DNA from: Chryseobacterium indicum
GTDB lineage: Bacteria; Bacteroidota; Bacteroidia; Flavobacteriales; Weeksellaceae
Length of the DNA: 64,000 nt
Direction of reading: 5' to 3'
Assembly: GCF_021504595.1 (NCBI RefSeq)
Contig: NZ_JACSGT010000001.1
Coordinates: 1,674,001-1,738,000 of the forward strand
The notes under the pieces are model-generated. The model saw only the letters and a program-made list of their open reading frames with translations, ran no database searches and was not told the origin of the DNA. A program made the translations under genes and the position numbers. Below are positions 34,807-44,087 of this stretch, one piece after another. Each line of letters begins with the position of its first letter. Positions within the stretch are counted from its first letter, which is position 1.

Positions 34807-37209
34807 TTATTTTTTCAAACATTTCTCCAGAAACTGATCCTGTTCCCAAAGCAAATGAAGAATATTCTCTTTCGCTGCATATCCGTGAGCTTCTTTAGGC
34901 AGAAGAACCATTTTTACAGGGGCTCCGAGATTTTTAAGCGCCTGAAAATATCTTTCCGTCTGTAAAGTGAACGTTCCGGGATTGTTGTCTGCATCTCCAT
35001 GAACCAATAAAAGCGGCGTTTTCATCTTATCTGCATTCATGAAAGGTGACATGGTGTTATAGATTTCCGGAACATCCCAGTAATTTCTCTGTTCGCTCTG
35101 AAAACCAAAAGGCGTCAAAGTTCTGTTATACGCTCCACTTCTTGCAATTCCGCATGCGAAAAGCTTGGAATGGGTTAAAAGATTTGCCGTCATAAAAGCG
35201 CCGTAAGAATGTCCTCCAACTGCTACTTTCGTTCTGTCGATATAGCCTAATTGATCTACCGCATTAATTGCTGCTTCTGCATTGGCTACCAATTGAGGAA
35301 TAAATGTATCATTCGGTTCTGTTTTTCCTTCTCCGATGATCGGGAATGCAGCATCATCCAAAACAGCATATCCTTTCGTTGTCCAATACACGAAAGAACC
35401 ATAGTAAGGGAAAGTGAAATCGTTTGGATTCTGCGTATTCTGTCCTGCCGTGTTTTTATCTTTATATTCTGTAGGATAAGCCCAGATCAACAATGGTAAT
35501 TTTTCAGTTTTTGCCTTTCTGTCGTAATTGGCAGGAAGATAAAGTGTTCCGGTAAGTGTAACGCCGTCGTTTCTTTTATACGTAATTACTTCTTTGTATA
35601 CATCTTTAATGCTTTCAAAAGGATTCGCGAAATTGGTTACCGCTTCTGTCTTACTGGATTTAATGCTCTTTTTAAAATAGTTCGGGTACTGACTGGAAGA
35701 CTGCTGAATCGTAAGAACTTCTCCTTTGGCAGGATTTAAAATATCAATAATTTCTTCCTTGGAATTTTTAAGATTGGAAGTATACAGTCTTTTCTTTTTC
35801 ATGGTTTTCACATCCATCTCATCAATGAAAGGATGCTGTCCGTCTTTTGTAAATCCGGCTCCGATGAGGTAAGACTTTCCTCCTTTCATGTCTACAACGT
35901 ATCTTCCGTACTGGTTTTTTGTGGTATTGAAATTTCCGGGATCGCTGTACACATCCTGATAATTTCTGTCGTCAATCACTTTAGATTCTCCGTTATTTAA
36001 ATCAACCAGAAAAGATTTTGTATTTCTTGTATCGTACCACCCTTCGGAAACAATGGCGTAATGATCATTCGTCCAGCTTACATCAGAATATCTCTGCTTT
36101 GTTTTAAAGAAAGATTTCGGAGCATTGCTGAAAGGAGCTTCCCATGTGAAAATTTCATCTCTGAATTCTGCATTTTTAAATTGATCTCCTCCGTCCAAAG
36201 CTTCTGCATATACCAAAGTTGCAGGCATATCGCTTCTCCATCCCATATCTCTTTTTCCGGTTCTTACGGAAGAGAATCCTTTTGGCATGATTTCGTTAAG
36301 AGGTGTTTCGTTTACAACTTTCACCACATTTCCGTTCATATCATACACCGTGGTCGTCATCGGAAATCTGCTTAGTGGAACAATATAAGAGAACGGTTTT
36401 TTAATGGTAGTTGCCATCAGATAATTTCCGTCCGGCGAAAAGCTTAATCCGGAATACATATCCTGATCTTTTACTTTCTTTAAAGTTCCATTCAGATCAA
36501 CATTATATATTTCTGAAGCGGTTAAGACCTCAAAATTCTTTTCATCCTGCGGATTTTTCAGAAGATCCTGATACGTTCTGTTCTGCGAAACTTTTCCGTC
36601 TGCCGTAGAAACAATGGGACCTGTCGGAAGGTCTTTGCTGGAATCTATTAAAGCAGGTCTGTTTTGCGGAAGAGTTTTAATTAATAAATTCTGAGAATCT
36701 TTATACCAGATATAAGGACTTCCCAAATTTGCATTTAAGTTATCGGAAGTTATTTTCTTTGCGGTAGCGGTTTCAAGGTCTATAATCCAAAGCTCCACAC
36801 CTTTATTGGTGGTATTCGTAAAAGCCAGCTTTTTTTCGTCCGGAGAGAATGAAGTATTGGTGATTTTTGGATTGGAAGGTAAATTTTTAACCTGAACTTC
36901 CGTTTTATCGTTCATTTTTCTCACTTTCAGGTTATTGGCATACGTTGCTGAACTGGAAATATTGGTTACCGGATTTATTCTCAATCCTCCAAGTTTCATT
37001 TCCTGCTGACTTAAATCTTCCAGTGTTTTGTAAGTCGGACGGTAGGTAAAAACAATCCAGTCTTTTTTACTGTTCATTAAAACACTTGGCGGTCTTTCAT
37101 AATCAGCCAGTTTCAGGATTTCCGGTGATGGCTTTTGGTAGGTAATATTTTCCTGCGCTTCATAAAAATTAAGGAACGCAAGAAGGCATATGGTCAGTTT
37201 TATCTTCAT
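34807..37209 (-). CDS. S9-family serine peptidase, glutamyl endopeptidase-like (S9D)
   Basis: 800 residues from the Met that yields a signal peptide (MKIKLTICLLAFLNFYEAQ); an upstream in-frame Met adds six residues and spoils it. The N-terminal half is a beta-propeller-like region with repeated strand signatures (SFSPDEKKLAFTN, SFSPDGNYLMATT). The C-terminal alpha/beta-hydrolase holds the nucleophile in GGHSYGAFM, Asp in HGDADNN and His in PKEAHGY. The GGHSYG motif and length match the chloroplast glutamyl endopeptidase branch (S9D). Periplasmic peptidase; monocistronic. Confidence 0.9.
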   Translation of the reverse strand: MKIKLTICLLAFLNFYEAQENITYQKPSPEILKLADYERPPSVLMNSKKDWIVFTYRPTYKTLEDLSQQEMKLGGLRINPVTNISSSATYANNLKVRKMNDKTEVQVKNLPSNPKITNTSFSPDEKKLAFTNTTNKGVELWIIDLETATAKKITSDNLNANLGSPYIWYKDSQNLLIKTLPQNRPALIDSSKDLPTGPIVSTADGKVSQNRTYQDLLKNPQDEKNFEVLTASEIYNVDLNGTLKKVKDQDMYSGLSFSPDGNYLMATTIKKPFSYIVPLSRFPMTTTVYDMNGNVVKVVNETPLNEIMPKGFSSVRTGKRDMGWRSDMPATLVYAEALDGGDQFKNAEFRDEIFTWEAPFSNAPKSFFKTKQRYSDVSWTNDHYAIVSEGWYDTRNTKSFLVDLNNGESKVIDDRNYQDVYSDPGNFNTTKNQYGRYVVDMKGGKSYLIGAGFTKDGQHPFIDEMDVKTMKKKRLYTSNLKNSKEEIIDILNPAKGEVLTIQQSSSQYPNYFKKSIKSSKTEAVTNFANPFESIKDVYKEVITYKRNDGVTLTGTLYLPANYDRKAKTEKLPLLIWAYPTEYKDKNTAGQNTQNPNDFTFPYYGSFVYWTTKGYAVLDDAAFPIIGEGKTEPNDTFIPQLVANAEAAINAVDQLGYIDRTKVAVGGHSYGAFMTANLLTHSKLFACGIARSGAYNRTLTPFGFQSEQRNYWDVPEIYNTMSPFMNADKMKTPLLLVHGDADNNPGTFTLQTERYFQALKNLGAPVKMVLLPKEAHGYAAKENILHLLWEQDQFLEKCLKK

Positions 37210-37227
37210 AATAATTTCAATTTCCAC

Positions 37228-37623
37228 GAAATTAATGAAAATTAGAGAATATGCAAGGATATATTAAAACACCTTTACGTGATTTAACAAAATAATATTA
37301 TCTTTAGTATTCATCAAATTCAGAATTATTATGAAAAAATTAAAAAAAAATCTTTATTAATCATACCGCTTTTTAACGCAGAGAATCGCTAAGATTATTT
37401 TACATACCACCTGTTTTTAAGTTCGCAAAGGCGTTTCACTCAGCAAAAAACTCAAAGATTTTCAGTTATGTTAAATAACGGACAATCATAAAAAAATTAG
37501 AATGAAATAAACTCTATAAAATGATCGGCGGAAATACAAGCGCTGCATGAAAATCGATGAAACGAGTGAACTTCCGAAATGGAGCTGCATCCCGTTCAAC
37601 CTTCCCTGTAATCCTTAGAAACA
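37228..37623. other. Intergenic DNA with a weak dispersed repeat
   Basis: No gene. The segment near 37,376 (AACGCAGAGAATCGCTAAG, later GCAAAGGCGTTTCACTCAGC) is similar to sequence near 49,130 (CGCTAAGTC, GCAACGGCACTTCGTTCAGC), suggesting another dispersed intergenic repeat. Confidence 0.5.
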
Positions 37624-37655
37624 AAAAAGAGCGGTTGAAAACAACTGCTCTTTTT
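37624..37655 (-). terminator. Terminator after the DoxX gene
   Basis: Long near-perfect hairpin (AAAAAGAGC and GCTCTTTTT outer arms, GTTG/CAAC inner arms, A-rich loop). Confidence 0.75.
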
Positions 37656-37675
37656 AATTTATATTGTAAAAATCA

Positions 37676-38113
37676 TTACCAATCATTGGCTCTTTTCCTT
37701 TTCTCAATCATGTAATCGACTGAAAATTTTCCGACTCCGAAAACCATCAGTAAGAGATAAATCGAAAGATAAATAAGACTCATTTCCCGCTTTTCAAAAG
37801 GATCTGCTCCATGAACTACGAAACCTGCAATAATCATGGTAAACATCAAAAATCCTAATGAAATTCTTGAGAACAGTCCTAAAACAAGGAGAATTGAACA
37901 GGCAAATTCTGCGAAAACCGTTAAACCTAAAGTGATCTGCGATCCTAATCCTAAAAAATCGAAAAAGTCTGACTTCCCTTCTAAAAGCATCTGAAGCTTG
38001 GGAAAACCGTGAGAGAGCATGGCAAAGCCAATGAAAACCCGCACGATTAGCAGCGCAATATCTTTTAAAACAGAATCTGAATTTGTTGTGTTCGAATAGT
38101 TCATTAAAAGCAA
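37676..38113 (-). CDS. DoxX-family membrane protein
   Basis: 145 residues with four transmembrane helices. FAMLSHGFPKL and LGLFSRISLGFLMFTMIIAGFVVHG match DoxX-like quinone-related small membrane proteins. Function varied (often oxidative stress). The start could be the Met three codons later. Follows era in the same direction with a 60-base gap. Confidence 0.85.
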   Translation of the reverse strand: MLLMNYSNTTNSDSVLKDIALLIVRVFIGFAMLSHGFPKLQMLLEGKSDFFDFLGLGSQITLGLTVFAEFACSILLVLGLFSRISLGFLMFTMIIAGFVVHGADPFEKREMSLIYLSIYLLLMVFGVGKFSVDYMIEKRKRANDW

Positions 38114-38172
38114 TTTACATTTAAAGATAGTGAAAATTCTTCTAATAGAACGGCTTTTAGGTGGTTTTTAGT

Positions 38173-39048
38173 CTATCTGTACCCAAAATTTTTCAAATCC
38201 CTGTCGTTTTTTCTCCAGTCTTTTTTTACTTTAACAAAGAGATTCAGGTGAATTTTTTTATTGAAGAATTTTTCAAGATCCAGTCTGGATTCTGTTCCGA
38301 CTTTTTTAATTGCTTCTCCTTTATGTCCGATGATAATTCCTTTCTGGGTATCTCTTTCCACATAAATTATAGAATCGATGAAAATAATTCCTTCCTTTTC
38401 TTTGAACTGTTCCGTAACCACTTCCACAGAATACGGAATTTCTTTTTCGTAATTCAAAAGGATTTTCTCACGGATTGCCTCATTTACAAAGAATCTTTCA
38501 GGCTTGTCCGTATACTGATCTTTATCGTAGTAAGGCGGATTTTCCGGTAGTAAAGATTTAAGCTTTGGTAAAATAATGTCTGTATTAAAAGCATTTAATG
38601 CAGAAATAGGCAGGATTTCCGCTTTCGGAATTCTCTCATGCCATGTTTCTACCAGTTTTTCCAGACCTTCCTGATTGGTCTGGTCTACTTTATTCAGCAA
38701 AAGCAAAACAGGCACAGGAATTTTGTTCAGCTTATCAATCAGAAATTCCGAAGGTTCAGCTTTGTCGGTAACATCCACAATGAAAAGGAAAACATCGGCA
38801 TCCTGCAAAGAATCCTTTACAAAATCCATCATTTTTTCCTGTAAACCGTATTTCGGATCCAGAACTCCGGGAGTATCTGAAAATACGATCTGTAAGTCTT
38901 CTTCGTTATAAATTCCGAAAATTCTGTGTCGTGTTGTCTGAGCCTTTTGGGTTACAATCGCCAGTTTCTCTCCCATCAGTTGATTCAACAAGGTAGATTT
39001 TCCGGCATTGGGCTTTCCGACTATATTTACAAATCCTGCTTTGTGCAT
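38173..39048 (-). CDS. era: GTPase Era
   Basis: 291 residues. G1 GKPNAGKSTLLNQ near the N-terminus, G2 TRH, G3 DTPG, G4 NKVDQ, then a KH domain at the C-terminus with GIIIGHKGEAIKKVGTESR. Required for 30S ribosome maturation; binds the 3' end of 16S rRNA. Single gene with its own promoter. Confidence 0.96.
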   Translation of the reverse strand: MHKAGFVNIVGKPNAGKSTLLNQLMGEKLAIVTQKAQTTRHRIFGIYNEEDLQIVFSDTPGVLDPKYGLQEKMMDFVKDSLQDADVFLFIVDVTDKAEPSEFLIDKLNKIPVPVLLLLNKVDQTNQEGLEKLVETWHERIPKAEILPISALNAFNTDIILPKLKSLLPENPPYYDKDQYTDKPERFFVNEAIREKILLNYEKEIPYSVEVVTEQFKEKEGIIFIDSIIYVERDTQKGIIIGHKGEAIKKVGTESRLDLEKFFNKKIHLNLFVKVKKDWRKNDRDLKNFGYR

Positions 39049-39068
39049 AAAAATTATATTAGGATTTG

Positions 39069-39076
39069 CAAAGTTA
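39069..39076 (-). promoter_or_regulatory. -7 element TAACTTTG of era
   Basis: On the minus strand TAACTTTG lies 20 bases before the era ATG. Confidence 0.5.
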
Positions 39077-39124
39077 CTAAACTTAATCGGTGTTTGGAAT
39101 TAATTGGAAACTTTTACCGACAAA

Positions 39125-39153
39125 AAAGACTTTTCCGGTCTGAAAAAGTCTTT
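39125..39153 (-). terminator. Terminator after the sugar kinase gene
   Basis: AAAGACTTTT / AAAAGTCTTT stem with a 9-base loop; six T follow on the minus strand. Confidence 0.8.
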
Positions 39154-39161
39154 AATTTTTA

Positions 39162-40079
39162 TTAGAATTTTGATTCTTTAAACTTTTGAAATTCGGAGTA
39201 ACTGTAATCCGGACACGCACCAGATTTTGAAGTAATAAATGCTCCTAAAGCAATTCCTTCCTTAATAATTTCTTCAGGCTCCTGATTCTGAATTCTTTTG
39301 GAAATAAAACCGGCAAGAAAAGAATCGCCGCTTCCCACTGTATCTGCAATGGTGATGGGAACTGCAGGAAAACTGTAATTTTGATCTCCTACAAAATAAC
39401 CCGCGCCTTTACTTCCTTTGGTTAAAATAATTTCATTAACCTTAAATTCTTTCTGAATGAATAGAACACTTTCTTCTTCGCTTGTATATTCTTCACCCAT
39501 AAATTCAAGGATCTGCTTCATTTCCGCTTTGTTCATCTTTACAACATCGGCTTTGTTCAACAATATTTTAATGAATTCAAAATCGATAAAAGGCGGTCTG
39601 AAATTTACATCAAAAATTTTCAGTTTTGCCAATTCAAGCAGTTGAAGCAAGGTTTCTCTGGTCTTTTCATTTCTGGCAGAAAGACTTCCGAAAACAAAAA
39701 CTTCCGCATTGGCAACCAAATCCTGATGTTCAGGAAGAAAATCTATAAAATCCCATGCTACATTTTCAACAATTTCGTAACTCGCTTCATTGTGTTCATC
39801 TATTTTAGCGATCACCGTACTCGTAGGATGAACTTCATCTACCTGAATAAAATCTGTGGTAATTCCCCAACTTTTAATTTTATCGGTTAATTTTTCTCCC
39901 AGTTCATCCTTTCCTGTTTTGCTCAGCATTTTTACGTCAACGCCCATTTTATGAACATTATAGGCAACATTAAAAGGTGCACCTCCTGCTCTTGAACCTT
40001 CCGGGAAAATATCCCACAAAACTTCACCGAAGCATACAATATAAGGTCTTTTTTCTGTCGTCATTATCTCTTCTGTCAT
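39162..40079 (-). CDS. PfkB-family carbohydrate kinase (fructokinase-like)
   Basis: 305 residues. ICFGEVLWDIFPEGSRAGG-type start (here IVCFGEVLWDIFPEGSRAGG), KTGKDELGEKL, and the closing signature ITIADTVGSGDSFLAGF with catalytic Asp. The EVLWDIFP start is typical of fructokinases. It lies 12 bases after a LacI-type regulator gene and ends in a terminator, so the two form one unit; no sugar transporter is close by. Confidence 0.9.
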   Translation of the reverse strand: MTEEIMTTEKRPYIVCFGEVLWDIFPEGSRAGGAPFNVAYNVHKMGVDVKMLSKTGKDELGEKLTDKIKSWGITTDFIQVDEVHPTSTVIAKIDEHNEASYEIVENVAWDFIDFLPEHQDLVANAEVFVFGSLSARNEKTRETLLQLLELAKLKIFDVNFRPPFIDFEFIKILLNKADVVKMNKAEMKQILEFMGEEYTSEEESVLFIQKEFKVNEIILTKGSKGAGYFVGDQNYSFPAVPITIADTVGSGDSFLAGFISKRIQNQEPEEIIKEGIALGAFITSKSGACPDYSYSEFQKFKESKF

Positions 40080-40091
40080 TATTCTTTTTAT

Positions 40092-41090
40092 CTATTTTAC
40101 CGAGCTTCTTTCCATAAATTTAGCATGGAAAGTTACTCTTTTTCCGTTAGTTGTATAATTATTAATCTGGTTATCAAGAAGCTCCACAGATTCTTTAGCC
40201 ATATCGTATAAAGGCTGCTGTACAAATGAAACTTCAGTCGGGAAAAGATAATAGGCTTCTGTTTCGTCGAACGCCACCAATGAAACCTGTTCGGGAACAT
40301 TAATGTTATGATCGATTAAATATCTGAGTCCTGCAATTCCCAGTTTGTTACTTGAAAAATAGATGGCTGTTTTTTTGGAAAGATCCAGATTTTCCTGCAT
40401 TTTTTGATGCACTTCTTCCGTAATATTATGAATTCCGATTAAAATTCTTTTCGCAGAAATATCCGACTTTGCAATTCTCTGGTCAAAACCATCCTGTCTG
40501 TCCAGCAGATGCGGTAGCTCTGTATCGTAACCTACATAAATAATTTCATCAAAATCTTTTCTTACCAGATGATCGCAGATCTGTTCAGAAATTTCTGAAT
40601 TATTGATCATTACTCCCGGAAGACTTACATTTTTAAGATAACGATCGATGGTTACGATTGGGTATTCTTCAAGAATAAGTTTATTGATGGCTTCATCCGA
40701 ATCCACAACCGGGGCGATAATCATTCCGTCAACCTGCTGTTCTGAGAAAAGTTCGGTCAGTTTTTTAAATTTTTCAGGATTTTCATCGCAGCTTCCGATC
40801 AGAAGTGTATACCCCAATTTCATGGCTTCATCTTCAATATTTCTTGCAATGTTGGAATAAAAGTCATTCGAAATATCCGCAACAATCAGTCCGATCAGCT
40901 TGGTCTTATTCATTTTCAGACTTTTTGCAATTTTGTTCGGTGTATAATTGATGCTTTTTGCGACATCTAGAATTCTGGTTTTCGTTACTTCACTAATTCT
41001 GCTTCCTTCTTTTTTATTGAGGACATAGGAAACCGTAGCTACAGAAACTTCAGCAATTCTCGCAATGTCTTTAATAGAAGCTCTTTTCAT
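40092..41090 (-). CDS. LacI-family transcription regulator
   Basis: 332 residues. HTH at 3-22 (SIKDIARIAEVSVATVSYVL), hinge helix (NKIAKSLKM), then a periplasmic-binding-protein-like effector domain (IGLIVADISNDFYSNIARNIED). Probably senses a sugar or sugar phosphate and controls itself and the kinase. Encoded first in the unit. A palindrome with a CG centre in the upstream gap is a candidate operator. Confidence 0.93.
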   Translation of the reverse strand: MKRASIKDIARIAEVSVATVSYVLNKKEGSRISEVTKTRILDVAKSINYTPNKIAKSLKMNKTKLIGLIVADISNDFYSNIARNIEDEAMKLGYTLLIGSCDENPEKFKKLTELFSEQQVDGMIIAPVVDSDEAINKLILEEYPIVTIDRYLKNVSLPGVMINNSEISEQICDHLVRKDFDEIIYVGYDTELPHLLDRQDGFDQRIAKSDISAKRILIGIHNITEEVHQKMQENLDLSKKTAIYFSSNKLGIAGLRYLIDHNINVPEQVSLVAFDETEAYYLFPTEVSFVQQPLYDMAKESVELLDNQINNYTTNGKRVTFHAKFMERSSVK

Positions 41091-41311
41091 AATCTCTGAC
41101 TTTTGTGCAAAAATATTTCATAAAAAATATAAAAAACAATAGACGAATTTTTTGGTCATTTTGAAAATAATTGTAGATTGGCAGTTTTTCGAAACCAAAA
41201 TAAAACAAAATTCAATACACTAAAAATCAATCAGTTAAAATTAATTTCAAATTTAAATTATTGGTATATTAATTCAATATTAATCAACAAAGACTTTATG
41301 GCTCCTGTTTT

Positions 41312-41327
41312 GGTTAAACGTTTTACC
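41312..41327. promoter_or_regulatory. Candidate LacI-type operator
   Basis: GGTTAAACGTTTTACC is a near-perfect palindrome with the central CG typical of LacI-family sites. It lies between the divergent LacI and Crp/Fnr genes in a 321-base gap otherwise without recognised features. Confidence 0.5.
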
Positions 41328-41411
41328 TTCTAAATTTAATTAATTTTTAATTTAAATCAAAACACAGGAGAATAATTTTCTTGTTTTCTGTTGTTAAAAC
41401 CAATATTTTAG

Positions 41412-41996
41412 ATGAATTATCCAAAACTTATGGAAATTGACCAGATTCTCGACCGCATTTACTTACTTCCCGAAATCTCAAAAATAAAACTGAAACAATA
41501 CATTACAGAAGTTTCTTATCCTAAGAATTTCTGTCTGATGGAAGCTGGAAAGGTAATTCCTCATATTTATTTGTTGAAAAAAGGAATTGTTCGTGCGTAT
41601 GCATCTACAGAAGACAGAGACATCACATTCTGGTTCGGAAGTGAAGGCGAACCTGTGGTTTCCATGAAAAGTTATGTGGAAAACAATCCCGGATACGAAA
41701 ATATTGAACTGTTGGAAAACTGCGAATTGTATCAACTGGAAACAGAGCATCTTAAAAAATTATTCAACGAAGATATTCATATAGCGAATTGGGGAAGAAA
41801 GTTTGCGGAAAGAGAACTGGTAAAAACCGAAGAACTGATTATTTCAAGACAATATAAAACGGCTCTTGAAAGATATAAAGATTTGGTAAAAAACAAACCT
41901 GACCTGATCAGAAGGGTTCAGCTTGGGCATATTGCTTCTTATTTAGGGATTTCGCAGGTAAGCCTGAGCAGAATAAGAGCGGAGATTAAGTTGTAG
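41412..41996 (+). CDS. Crp/Fnr-family regulator
   Basis: 194 residues. A cyclic-nucleotide-binding-like beta-roll (about 20-115; KNFCLMEAGKVIPHIYLLKKGIV, FGSEGEPVVSM) and a short winged helix at the end (QLGHIASYLGISQVSLSRIRAEIKL). The recognition helix region QVSLSRIR is typical of small Bacteroidetes Crp/Fnr proteins that lack Fe-S cysteines. It precedes the SMR transporter gene in the same direction; regulation of it is possible but unproven. Confidence 0.88.
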   Translation: MNYPKLMEIDQILDRIYLLPEISKIKLKQYITEVSYPKNFCLMEAGKVIPHIYLLKKGIVRAYASTEDRDITFWFGSEGEPVVSMKSYVENNPGYENIELLENCELYQLETEHLKKLFNEDIHIANWGRKFAERELVKTEELIISRQYKTALERYKDLVKNKPDLIRRVQLGHIASYLGISQVSLSRIRAEIKL

Positions 41997-42123
41997 CGTT
42001 TGAGAGTTTGAGGGTTGGAGGGTTTGGATAGATGAAATTTAATCTTTACAGTAGATTTTTTAACAATTGTAAAATTTTATTCTTTCCAAATTACAGAACT
42101 TTGCAGTTGAAAATTACAGAAAA

Positions 42124-42453
42124 ATGAATTGGATCATCTTGATTATTGCAGGGTTATTTGAAGTTGCCTTTGCTTCATGTCTGGGAAAAGTAAAGGAAAC
42201 AAGCGGAACAACAATGTACTTTTGGTTTGCAGGTTTTCTGATCTCTTTAACGGTAAGTATGCTTTTACTGATTAAAGCCACCCAAACCTTACCTATCGGA
42301 ACCGCTTATGCCGTCTGGACAGGAATTGGAGCAGTAGGAACGGTTTTAATGGGAATTTTTTTCTTTAAAGATCCTGTAAGTTTCTGGAGAATTTTCTTTA
42401 TTGTTACTTTAATCGGATCTGTGGTTGGACTGAAAGCTGTTTCCGCACATTAA
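42124..42453 (+). CDS. SMR-family transporter, Gdx/SugE type
   Basis: 109 residues, four transmembrane helices. The essential glutamate is E13 (AGLFEVAFAS), and LPIGTAYAVWTGIGAVGTVLMG is closest to SugE/Gdx (guanidinium exporters) rather than to EmrE. Acts as a dual-topology dimer exchanging a cation for protons. A guanidine riboswitch was looked for in the 127 bases upstream but not seen. Confidence 0.85.
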   Translation: MNWIILIIAGLFEVAFASCLGKVKETSGTTMYFWFAGFLISLTVSMLLLIKATQTLPIGTAYAVWTGIGAVGTVLMGIFFFKDPVSFWRIFFIVTLIGSVVGLKAVSAH

Positions 42454-42495
42454 AGATAAACTCATATTTAATAATCTTGTTAAATGCTTTATAGC

Positions 42496-42529
42496 AAAGC
42501 CGTTTTCATAATTTGAAAGCGGCTTTTTT
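42496..42529 (+). terminator. Terminator after the SMR gene
   Basis: AAAGCCG..TTTTCA / TTGAAAG..CGGCTTT stem followed by T-run. Confidence 0.8.
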
Positions 42530-42542
42530 AGTAAAGAAATGC

Positions 42543-42550
42543 TATCTTTG
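42543..42550 (+). promoter_or_regulatory. -7 element TATCTTTG of the T9SS cargo gene
   Basis: TATCTTTG lies 14 bases before the ATG. Confidence 0.5.
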
Positions 42551-42564
42551 AGAAAATTTAAACC

Positions 42565-43269
42565 ATGAAAAAAACTTTACTTCTTTTGTGTTGCGGCGGT
42601 CTTTTATTGGCTCAAAATACTTCCCAACTGTTCAATACAAACTGGTATATTTCACAAATGATTATAGGAGGACAAACAACCGTTACTCCTACGATGGATC
42701 AGTCGCTTCAGCCTTCTACATTTTCAAATTCATCGGGAAGCAATGTTTTTACCTCCAAATATTTTAATGTTTCCGGAATACCGCTTACCTTTTCTACTAT
42801 AGATGATTCATTTACAAAAAACGGTTCTTCGGGATGTACGTTGGCTGATTACTGGGGAAATAATATGACGGCTGTACAAGGATATGATCAAAAAAATTGC
42901 GATTTTTACGTTAATCCGGCAATTGGTCAGGTTTATAATTATCAGGTTGTTCCTAATGGTTCGGGAAAGACTCTCATCATTACGAATCCTTCTAATGGAA
43001 ATAAAATTTATTATAACAGTTTCATTTTATCAACGAAAGAGAATAATCTTAAAACTACCATTTCTTTTCAAAATCCTGTAAAGGATAATTTAATTGTAAT
43101 AAATCTGGAAAATGATCTTCCTGTAAAGGTTTTCAATATGCTTGGACAAATGATGTATGGAGGTAAAACGTATGACAAAAAAGTGAAAATTGACACTCAA
43201 AATTTTGAAAAAGGACAATATATTTTAATGATTGAAGGGCAAAAGCCTTTGAAATTTATCAAAGAATAA
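42565..43269 (+). CDS. Secreted protein with type IX secretion sorting domain
   Basis: 234 residues with a signal peptide (MKKTLLLLCCGGLLLAQ). The middle (TNWYISQMIIGG to LADYWGNN) has no recognised domain. The last about 70 residues (FQNPVKDNLIVINLEN, VKVFNMLGQMMYGGKTYD, FEKGQYILMIEG) are a type A C-terminal sorting domain for the T9SS. Single gene ending in a terminator. Confidence 0.85.
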   Translation: MKKTLLLLCCGGLLLAQNTSQLFNTNWYISQMIIGGQTTVTPTMDQSLQPSTFSNSSGSNVFTSKYFNVSGIPLTFSTIDDSFTKNGSSGCTLADYWGNNMTAVQGYDQKNCDFYVNPAIGQVYNYQVVPNGSGKTLIITNPSNGNKIYYNSFILSTKENNLKTTISFQNPVKDNLIVINLENDLPVKVFNMLGQMMYGGKTYDKKVKIDTQNFEKGQYILMIEGQKPLKFIKE

Positions 43270-43293
43270 TTTACTTAAATTTAAGAAAAACAA

Positions 43294-43318
43294 AAACGTC
43301 TTCGTAACGAAGACGTTT
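43294..43318. terminator. Bidirectional terminator between convergent genes
   Basis: AAACGTCTTCG / CGAAGACGTTT perfect stem with a TAA loop, A- and T-rich flanks. Confidence 0.85.
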
Positions 43319-43319
43319 C

Positions 43320-44087
43320 TTATTTTTTGTATACTATAGGCAGAATTTCATTTTCTCTAAGCCCGTATTTTTTTATTTCCTCTTCGGTAAACTGTTTAGA
43401 ATAGAAATTAATATCCGTTTCAAATCCAGCTTTTTGCAGTCGGTCAAAATAGTCCATTCCGTACCAGCGAACGTGATCATACTGTCCGAAATGCTTCTGA
43501 CGTTCTTTCGGATCTTTGATCGTAAAATCTTCATACGTTTTTTCCAAAGAATTTTTCATCGGAACCTGAAGAATTCCCCAACCTCCCGGTCTTAAAACAC
43601 GGTACAGTTCACTCATCGCTTTGGCATCATCTTCAATGTGTTCCAAAACGTGGTTGCAAAAAACAATATCAAAACTTTCATTCTCAAAAGGAAGATCGAG
43701 AATGTCTGCTTTTACATCTACAATCGGCGAAAAAAGATCGGCTGAAATGTAGTTTAAGTTTTTCATTCTCTTAAATTTTCTCAAGAATTCCTGTTCCGGA
43801 GCAATATGCAGAACTTTATAATTTTTAATGAAAAAATTGGTCTCATTTTGCAGATACAACCACATCTGGCGATGTCTTTCCAGACTTAAAGTTCCCGGCG
43901 ACAAAGCGTTTTCGCGCTGACTTCCGTATCCGTAAGGAAGAAATTTCCGGTAAGATCTTCCGTCAATCGGATCAAAAAACGTATCGCCTTTAAAGAACTG
44001 ATAGATAAGAGGTCGTGCCCAAATGCTCATTTTGATCAGCATCGGACGCGGAATTTTATTCAGTAAAAGTTTAGTTACTTTTTTCAT
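43320..44087 (-). CDS. Class I SAM-dependent methyltransferase
   Basis: 255 residues. SAM-binding: VLHIAPEQEFLRKF, ADLFSPIVDVKADILDLPF, FDIVFCNHVLEHIEDD, and LYRVLRPGGWGILQVPM. The acceptor is unknown. The start overlaps the stop of the methionine aminopeptidase gene by one base, so the two are coupled. Confidence 0.88.
   Translation of the reverse strand: MKKVTKLLLNKIPRPMLIKMSIWARPLIYQFFKGDTFFDPIDGRSYRKFLPYGYGSQRENALSPGTLSLERHRQMWLYLQNETNFFIKNYKVLHIAPEQEFLRKFKRMKNLNYISADLFSPIVDVKADILDLPFENESFDIVFCNHVLEHIEDDAKAMSELYRVLRPGGWGILQVPMKNSLEKTYEDFTIKDPKERQKHFGQYDHVRWYGMDYFDRLQKAGFETDINFYSKQFTEEEIKKYGLRENEILPIVYKK

Noticed and set aside
41997..42123. Guanidine riboswitch before the SMR gene
   Set aside because: No conserved ykkC-type motif or hairpins were recognised in the 127 bases; only AT-rich sequence.
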